Shown here: positions 57,179 to 64,000 of the stretch, piece after piece
Layout: each line of letters starts with the position of its first letter
How positions within the stretch are numbered: the first letter of the stretch is position 1
NCBI RefSeq assembly: GCF_029784155.1
Contig: NC_073692.1
Span: 436,333,228-436,397,227, forward strand
From: Uranotaenia lowii
Taxonomy: Eukaryota; Arthropoda; Insecta; Diptera; Culicidae
Direction of reading: 5' to 3'
DNA length: 64,000 bases
Program-made: the position numbers and the translations under genes
Notes under the pieces: generated by a model
The model's database searches: none
What the model was told of the DNA's origin: nothing
The model's input: only the letters and a program-made list of their open reading frames with translations

Positions 57179-58322
57179 AGCTGTCAGAAGCAGAGATTGA
57201 AATGCTCTTGCTCAAGTGGTTGAGCATCAAAGCTCTTGAAGCTTGAGAGCGAAGAAAGCTGAGAGACAGTTTTCGCTCATCAAAAAATACTCCAGTTAAG
57301 CTCATATCTCTTGTGGCTCTAAAGCGGGCAATAGACTTTACAAATGGCTTGTGCAAATTCGATGATTCCACGACGATTTTTTGATTCTATGCTCACCCAC
57401 ACGCGATAAAAACATATTTCACGCGAAGACAGACGTTTGTTGGCGAAAACAGCAACAGGGGATCATAAAAATCAATGCCCTCCAAGGTTTAATAAAAAAA
57501 ATTATAAAATTACTGAAATAATCAATTTGTATACATTAAATTTTAAAAAACATTCCGAAATAACTAACATGATACAAATAACAAAAACAACTATAAAAAT
57601 TACAAAAATCACAAAAATACTTATATTTATTAAATTTCCAATAAAGCCAAAAAAATCTAAAGAAATGTTTTGTAGTTTCAGTAACTTTTATTTATTCCTC
57701 ATTTGTGTCATATCTGTTGGTTCAATATTTCGTTTTGTCAGTTTATTTTGAATTATCATTTAAAAATTTTCACCATGTTGTTGCGAATTATCGCTTGTGA
57801 TGTCTCTTACATATATGAAAAGCATTTTTTTTTTATTTTACCAATTTTAGGAACACCCTCGATTGAAATTAATTATCCACCCAAATTAAAAATTATGTTT
57901 CAGATACATCCTTATTCAAATGATTAACATATGGTTTGAAGTGAGTTGAAATTCATTTTACAAGCCAATTCTTCATCATTCCGTACAAATCCACCAGAGT
58001 TTTTATCTTGTTACATAACTCTATAATTCGCAACTTTTTATCTTTTTCTGTCGCAAACGTTGTTAGTATCTAACAGCAGATTTTCTAGAAAAGTCCTATG
58101 TTATGTAAAAAACTCAATATTATTTTCGAAAAAGCAACTGAGATAAGAATCAATAAAATTAGGTCAAAATATGATTGAAAAATGTAGTCAAGTGAGAGAC
58201 TGAGAAAAAGATTTAGTCTGCGAATTAATGATCCGTACACAATAAAAACTTTGTATGTAGCTTATGTTTGACCCCTCCTTGAATACTGCAGTGTAGTTGG
58301 TCTCCATACCAAGAAGTTCACA
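57179..58322. other. AT-rich spacer
   Basis: Short frames only (57371-57144 minus, 57437-57751 plus), none recognisable. Confidence 0.4.
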
Positions 58323-59530
58323 TAGGGGAACATGCTCTATTACGCCTCACTTAAGCAAATCACTGATTTGCTAAATATTTCTCATATATTTTGTGTCAAA
58401 AACGAGTGTACTCGTTGAAAGAAAGTGTTTTCTACAAATTCTTATGATATTTGATACTTAAATTCATTAAGTTGCTTACACTCGGAGTATTCGAGCGACG
58501 AGTGTTAAGAACCATCTTTGGCGGCGTACAGGAGAACGGAGTGTGGAGGCGAAGGATGAACCACGAGCTCGCGCGCCTCTACGGCGAACCCAGTATCCAG
58601 AAGGTGGTGAAAGCTGGCCGGATACGCTGGGCGGGACATGTTGCGAGAATGCCGGATGACTGTCCTGCAAAACAGGTGTTCGCTACGAATCCGGTAGGAA
58701 CAAGACGAGCGGGGGCGCAACGAGCGAGGTGGTTAGACCAAGTGGAGCGTGATCTGGCGAACGTGGGGTGCCCGAGAAATTGGAGAACGGTTGATATGAA
58801 CCGAGTGAATTTTAGGAATTATGTTCGTCAAGTTATGTCGTGAGACGGAATACTATGTAAATAAATAAATAATAAGTTGCTTAATAAACTTGTTTTTTCA
58901 CAACCTTATTCAAAGCCAAAGAATAAAATTCTGTTTCAAATACGCAAGGCTGTATATTAAATACGCGCCTAGAAGCCGAACACACCCGAAAAGAATCGAA
59001 GGTCGAAAACACACTAATACTCACAGACACTTGGATTGGAAAGAAAATCAAAATGGACTAAACAAAATTTAAAAAAAAAAAGAAAGGTAGCTTTTTTTTG
59101 CTAAATCAACGCTCGAAAAAGGGTTTATAACTTTTTGTTCACTTCAAATGAAAATTGACCGTTTTGGAAAATTAATGCTATTTTCAGCATATTACGATTG
59201 GCGTGTTAGAATACCTTACCTTACCATACCTTAGCGAGTTCAGTATGATTTTTTGGCATAAAATCATAATTTAGATTCTCCTCTATCGATGTGTCAGTAA
59301 ATATAGTCTTATTCGTTTTTCTCTGCTTGATGGCACCTTATTGAAAGTGTTTTAAAAATTAGATCGAAATGAAGAAAAACCTAAATTATGAAATTATCAC
59401 GACACAGGGGCATTTTAATGAAAAAAAATCATACTTGCCATAGCCTATCACATCATTTAAATTGTTACATATTCTCAAAACAAGAGTGGCGCGTATTAGC
59501 CACATGGGGCGTTATATGAACTTTCCTCTA
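58323..59530. mobile_element. TA-flanked TIR element carrying an RTE insertion
   Basis: The left end TA-GGGGAACATGCTCTATTA then CGCCTCA, and the complementary right end TA-GAGGAAAGTTCATATAAC then GCCCCA, are imperfect inverted repeats. Without the 394-bp LINE insertion and one 11-bp duplication the element is about 800 bp and non-coding. The ends resemble those of 52354-53271 (GGGGA....CTAT..CGCCT). Confidence 0.6.
58479..58872 (+). mobile_element. 5'-truncated RTE-type LINE, 394 bp, 11-bp TSD
   Basis: TAAGTTGCTTA flanks it at 58468-58478 and 58873-58883. The plus frame reads TLGVFERRVLRTIFGGVQEN, WRRRMNHELARLYGEPSI, IRWAGHVARMPDDCPAKQVF, GTRRAGAQRARWLDQVERDL and ends NYVRQVMS at 58843. That is the post-RT tail typical of RTE-like elements in insects. 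The 3' end is an AAATAAATAAAT tail. The nominal Met upstream lies in host sequence, so the frame is a fusion accident. The clean duplication indicates a fairly recent insertion. Confidence 0.88.
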
Positions 59531-59563
59531 AATCGTGTTTAGTCAGTTATCTAGTAATAAAAG

Positions 59564-60730
59564 CAGTGTTCGGCAACGCTAACTGACAAATTAGCACCGC
59601 TAATTAAATCGCTAACTCAGTCAAAGTTAGCGATCGCTAATTAAATACGCTACATGTGCCGAAAAAGTTATCGCTCTATGCTTAAAGCGCTAACCGCTAT
59701 TCGCTAAATATTGACCAACTTTAAAACCGGAACATATATAAAATTCCTCTTTTGTCACGCTCTTCCCCCCTTCGGTTTTTCCAACTCCTCTAGGGGGAGT
59801 GAATAATGTTTGAAATATGTCATTTAAATTTGAAAAATTGAATGAATTTTTGAACAATCAACGAAACTAAACTGTCAAAAATATGATTTTTATCACGTCT
59901 CTGTGTTCTACAAATAAAAAAAAAATTTGAACAGTTACAAGTGCAAAAGAACAGAATGTGGAAGCTAAATCTCTGTTTTTTGGTTAAAAATTTATCCGAT
60001 TTATCGGTTTTGTGCAAAGTAGATGGTTTGCAATTTCGTTGCAGACAATCTTTTGTGCAATTCATTTAATATTTTTTTGCATAATTCTACATTATCCTCA
60101 TTTAAAATCGTTGACCTGTTTGCTCCTTTTTCAAACTTGCAGGAGCATCTATACAGCTCCTATTTGAACTGAATATGAATGTTACAATGAATTATTAACA
60201 ACTTAACAATATCAATTCATTCTATGGTGATTTTGTGTTATATTTATATGAACTGATCTGTAAAATATCTTTTGTATTGTATAGTGAAAAGTAAATATGT
60301 CAAGCACTTGAAAATAAAAGATGATTAAAGGATGTTGAAAATAGTTTTATATTGTTTAACACCATTTATTGTTATTTTTTTCTGTCAATGTAGTGAAAAA
60401 GGTTCCAAAAAGGATAAAAAAATACGCTAAATACATCTTTCCTCTAACTCCAGTACGCATTTCCCCAATGAATCCTACTAAGCAATCAGAATGGTGCCCA
60501 ATAATGTCACCTTTATTTGATTAATGACCAAAAGTGTATTCTATCACTATGAATTCGAGAGATTGATACAAATATATGGGAGTTAGCGGTCCTCAATTAG
60601 CGGAACAAAAAATAGCGGAACTTTTTAATTCGCTAGATCAATCAAAACATAGCGGCAAAATAAAACCGCTAACGAAAAGTTAGCGTACTAACTAGCGATT
60701 AGCGGATTAGCACTTTTGTGCCGAACACTG
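59564..60730. mobile_element. Non-autonomous hAT element, 1,167 bp, GCTAA-rich ends
   Basis: The ends CAGTGTTCGGCA(A/C) and complementary TGCCGAACACTG are inverted. The subterminal 150 bp on both sides are packed with CGCTAA / TTAGCG words. The flanks AATAAAAG (59556-59563) and AATAGTAG (60731-60738) are an 8-bp duplication with two differences. CAGTGTTCGGCA-type ends are standard hAT termini. No transposase frame; the minus frame at 60065-59820 is unrecognised. Confidence 0.85.
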
Positions 60731-60738
60731 AATAGTAG

Positions 60739-61104
60739 TAATAGAAATGTGGCATGTATTTTTACTTTTCTACCATAATTCTCATATTTATTCTGCACAC
60801 CAGGCCTGTCGAAATAACGCTTGATGTAGCTCTCTAGAATCCTTTAAACGTGAATTATGAAAACATTTAGGTATAATTCCTGGTTCTGTTCTAAAAACCT
60901 TTTACTATCTTCATATGGACAAAATTTTGCAGAACAAAGATTTCTGGTAAATCATCATTTTTTATTTGAATAAAGTATGAATATTTGCAGAAAGAATGAA
61001 AAATAATCAAGATAAATGAACTAATAAAAGGATCTTGTTCCATTGAAATTCTATTGAGGATTTTCCTTACAAAATTTTTTATAAAAACCTTGTAGTTTAT
61101 TGAT
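60739..61104. other. AT-rich spacer
   Basis: Nothing supported. It ends at the left target duplication of the next element (61105-61128). Confidence 0.4.
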
Positions 61105-61128
61105 TATTTCAACCCATAAAAATTATTG

Positions 61129-63637
61129 GAAAGTAGGCGGTGATTCCTTGACGTCGCACGCGTTTTTTTGCTCTGTCCACAAAAATTATAATTTTCATGT
61201 GGTGAATAAATTTAAACTGCGATAATTATACTACGTGAATACTGAACAGGCACCGGTGCTCTAGAAGTTATAAGTGGAAAGCCGGAAGTGCATTTGTCGT
61301 GAAATAGCAACAGTTTTTCATCGGAAAAGGAGAAACTTGTGACTGTGAAAAAAGCGACCGAGAAGTGCGGTCAAAGTTTTGGAGATTTGGTTTCCCCGGG
61401 GTACGGGGTAAAATTTACGTGCTTCGGCTAGCCTTATGAATGTTAACGTTGATCGAATGTGAATCCTCTTTAAATACGTTGGATTGCGTAACCAGCAGTT
61501 GAAATAGTGTGTTAAATATTTGTTCAAATCGTTCAATTTTTGTGCTGGGCACTGGGAGAAAACGGACAGTGGCTAGATCGAGTGTGTTTGTGTGTGTGAG
61601 ATGATATCTATGCAAGTGAAAATATCACACACGAAGAAAGCTTAGCTAGAACACACACACGAAGAAAGCTTAACTAGACCCTCTATGACAATCATCATCA
61701 TCAAATGGAGGAAGTACTAGCACGTATATCTGCAGCATACAAATCACGAATAACACCACAGCTAAGTATTATTTTTGATATTTACATTTTTCACCGTAGC
61801 GGATATGTATTGAAAACTATTCCTTTAATTCCATTAATAACAGATGGAGGTTTTCAGTTGTCATCATTAAACCTCTCGGTGCCAACCTGGGTTGCCAGGT
61901 GCCCAGATTTGTCTGTAAAACCAAGACTTTTGACCCTTCGTCCAGATATTGGTCAGACACAGATTTTGCCCAGATTTTTTATCAGAGTGCCCAGATTTTA
62001 CAGACTTTTGAAATTGAGTGATGAAATCAGTATTCATGTGTCGGATTTGATCCTGAAGTGCCAGATTAGACTGAAAATCTCGCTTGTATTCATGGGTATT
62101 CGACCAATCATTCATAAACATTTTTTTGGCATGGTACGTGGTAGGAAACAGTGTTAGTTATGTAGTTCTCAACTCGAAAATAAACCGAATACCCCCCACC
62201 CCCCCCACCTCACACGCATCGAAAAACTTCTTGTTCAGTATCAAATTTGTGATCTTCCTTGTGCACAGACACACACAGACTTTTTTTCAAAATTGCCCAG
62301 ATTTTTTATCCTCAACACCTGGCATCCCTGGTGCCAACTCACACAACCCACACAACACAATTTTACGTCGATTGAATGACGACGATGGTTGATGACGTTG
62401 AAACAGGAGAGCTCAAATCAGATTTTGTTAGCATGGTTCAGTTTTGCACAATTAAGAATTTATCAATATGTATGTTCAATTTAAAGTAATCAAGGTAGAA
62501 ACTATTTTGCCTGTACATACTGTTATATGTTCTATTTCTTTCATCTCAAGACATTAAGGGCCGCTTCTTCGATCAGTTATTTAGTTAAAATATGTTGGGA
62601 GTGATACTATTTTTTTTAGATATTGGTTAAACTTAAAAATTTGGAAACATAATTTGGATTTTTTTTCTTGGCATAGTCTAGTGACGCCTAAAATATGAAT
62701 TTGCCAGAACGGTTGGATTGGCAAGCGGGAGGAAAGCACAGGAAAGTGTGGTGTTCATGTAGAAAATTCTTGTTAGTGTGGGTGCATGCTCGAGTTTACT
62801 GCAAAATTATTCAATGGGTACTTGGATGGATTTTGCTTTCCACTGTTGCGCTTGGCCGGAGGGAGCATTTTATTCAGGTATTCGGTAATAGCGTAGTTTG
62901 TTTCTAATTGAGATACGAAAATTGATAGAAAAATTTTTTTTTTTTTCTTCAAATCATAAGATCAAGAAAAGGCAACGTTTCGAATTATATTCATATTCAC
63001 TCAGCTATCAGGGAGTTTTGAGTTTAACCTTCTTCATTGTGGGACTGGAGCTGTGTTCATATTTTCATTCTATACCATTGAGACACATTGGTGTCCTATT
63101 TTTTTAGAAGGGAGAGGGGGATGCTTACACTAATTATATTTTTTTGTTCTTTCAATATTTCTTTTCAAGAGCGAGCAAAGGCGCTATATCCAAGGTCAAA
63201 GACCAGAAATGATAGTGCATCGAAATCCAAAACTCTAAATTTTTATTAACATTAAAGCAAATGCAATCTGACATCTGAAATCGTACATTTTTAAATAATA
63301 AAAATAAGGAAATTTGTAAGATCATTAATTATACCATGGGGTTTTGGATTTCTGTACAGAAATATATCATTTCCATCCACAGAAGGACGAAGTCACACGG
63401 ACCACCATTAAGGAGCACAGAAATTTAGCATATGTGCTCCCAACGTTAAAATCGCACTTATAGTCATGGAAACGTATGGTACTGTTGTCCACGTTTCTTC
63501 CTCCCTGTGTTCCAGTTGTCTCTGCGTCCAATACTGCACAGTGGGCCCGGCCAAGTTAAGATGAGTAGTGAATGTACTTTTACTACTCACCGGGATGCTG
63601 ACAAGATCTGGCTGTGTATGTATCATAAGCATAAGCA
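61129..63637 (+). mobile_element. 2.5-kb RT-less retroposon, 24-bp TSD, ATAAGC-repeat tail (family copy 2)
   Basis: The 24 bases at 61105-61128 recur exactly at 63638-63661 (core TTCAACCCATAAAAATTATT). The 3' end is a CATAAGCATAAGCATA tail against the duplication, as in target-primed retroposons. The 5' part (61129-61690) looks like a LINE leader without long frames. An ATG in good context at 61705 opens a short reading frame (MEEVLARISAAYKSRITPQL). The 3' third matches the minus-strand copy at 934-1943. No endonuclease or RT is visible. Subtracting the hAT MITE (61887-62330) leaves about 2.07 kb, so it looks like an internally deleted LINE or a LINE-mobilised composite. Confidence 0.65.
61887..62330. 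mobile_element. 444-bp hAT MITE with perfect 8-bp TSD GTGCCAAC
   Basis: The ends CTGGGTTGCCAGGTG and, complementary, CAGGGATGCCAGGTG are inverted, and a GCCCAGATTTT word lies inside each end and twice more inside. GTGCCAAC flanks at 61879-61886 and 62331-62338. A plus frame running through it (61705-62157) is a fusion of host retroposon and MITE sequence, not a gene. Confidence 0.9.
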
Positions 63638-63661
63638 TATTTCAACCCATAAAAATTATTG

Positions 63662-64000
63662 TTTATTTCAAACTATCAATATCAAATGCTTCGTTTGATT
63701 TTCGAAACCCTTTTTTTTTTTTAGATTTTTTTTTTTGTAACGGCCCACCCACACCAAAAGGCTCAATTGAGCCCCCTGGTAATGGACGCTACTGTTCTCA
63801 GCATGTCTGGCAGCAATGAATAATAAAAGTTAACGCGAGCAAATTTTAATCATGCTGAGAACACAAAATTGTTTAATGTCGTGCGAGGAAATGTATTATT
63901 TAACTAAATTGACAACAATATGAATCTCAATGGAAAATAATTTCCTTTGAAGAGATTCATTATACTATATTTACTATTACACTAATTATATTTACTAATT
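63662..64000. other. Unannotated end of window
   Basis: Poly(T)-rich start followed by AT-rich DNA with a GGCCCACCCACACC word at 63742. No supported feature. Confidence 0.4.

Noticed and set aside
61705..62157. A 150-codon plus frame starting MEEVLARISAAYK with good start context after a leader-like region; considered as the first exon of a host gene
   Set aside because: It lies between exact 24-bp duplications that define a retroposon, and its second half is inside a hAT MITE with a perfect 8-bp duplication. At most the first ~20 codons are an element's own start.

Overview
The window looks like intergenic or heterochromatic DNA from an insect, most likely a dipteran and plausibly a mosquito. 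That placement is an inference from its element families: Tc1/mariner (ITmD37E-like) transposases, a BEL/Pao gag with an N-terminal PHD finger, a mini-me/DINE-1-like element with a (CTGT)n tract, and many hAT and TA-flanked terminal-inverted-repeat (TIR) elements. The DNA is AT-rich. I recognise no host protein-coding gene, rRNA or tRNA gene. Every protein-like signal that can be named belongs to a transposable element.

Layout. 1-2040: a decayed Tc1/mariner transposase, split by a minus-strand retroposon (934-1943, 24-bp target duplication) that itself carries a 237-bp hAT MITE. 2366-3720: a 1.36-kb hAT derivative with a perfect 8-bp target duplication. 4121-6562: two pieces of non-LTR reverse transcriptase, possibly one element split by about 1.3 kb. 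8851-9795: a TA-flanked TIR element. 11794-12755: a 72-bp minisatellite between two direct repeats. 15958-16734: a two-copy 384-bp tandem duplication.

17.2-29.6 kb is the protein-rich core. A minus-strand BEL/Pao element (LTR/leader 29634-29263, PHD-finger gag 29262-28354, capsid gag 18449-17573) is split by a complete 9,896-bp Ty3/gypsy element (18454-28349). The gypsy element has 1.4-kb LTRs, a 4-bp GTAC target duplication, a Lys-tRNA-type primer site, a polypurine tract, gag, and protease/RT/RNase H/integrase. Gag and pol are joined by a textbook -1 frameshift signal: slippery A AAA AAC, 9-nt spacer, 8-bp hairpin. Pol is broken by one extra T in a homopolymer, and the first integrase catalytic Asp reads Asn. 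The BEL copy runs out next to another Tc1 fragment.

30.2-64 kb is layered non-autonomous DNA: a 2.2-kb hAT element with a nested TIR element; a LINE (35131-36079, 7-bp target duplication); a tRNA-like SINE (40.3-40.5 kb); two TA-flanked TIR elements (41.6-42.4 and 45.1-46.0 kb); and a roughly 4-kb foldback structure (46.5-50.6 kb). A mini-me-like element with about a dozen ~149-bp internal repeats sits in the left arm of the foldback and a 236-bp palindromic MITE in the right arm. After these come further TIR elements (52.4-53.3, 55.3-56.4 and 58.3-59.5 kb, the last holding an RTE-type LINE tail), a TTAA-flanked piggyBac-like MITE inside a hAT relic (56.8-57.1 kb), a hAT element (59.6-60.7 kb), and a 2.5-kb RT-less retroposon (61129-63637) of the same family as the one at 934-1943.

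Together the parts give a relative insertion chronology. Boundaries were fixed by target-site duplications and inverted repeats read by eye. Homology calls rest on motif recognition, not on a database search.
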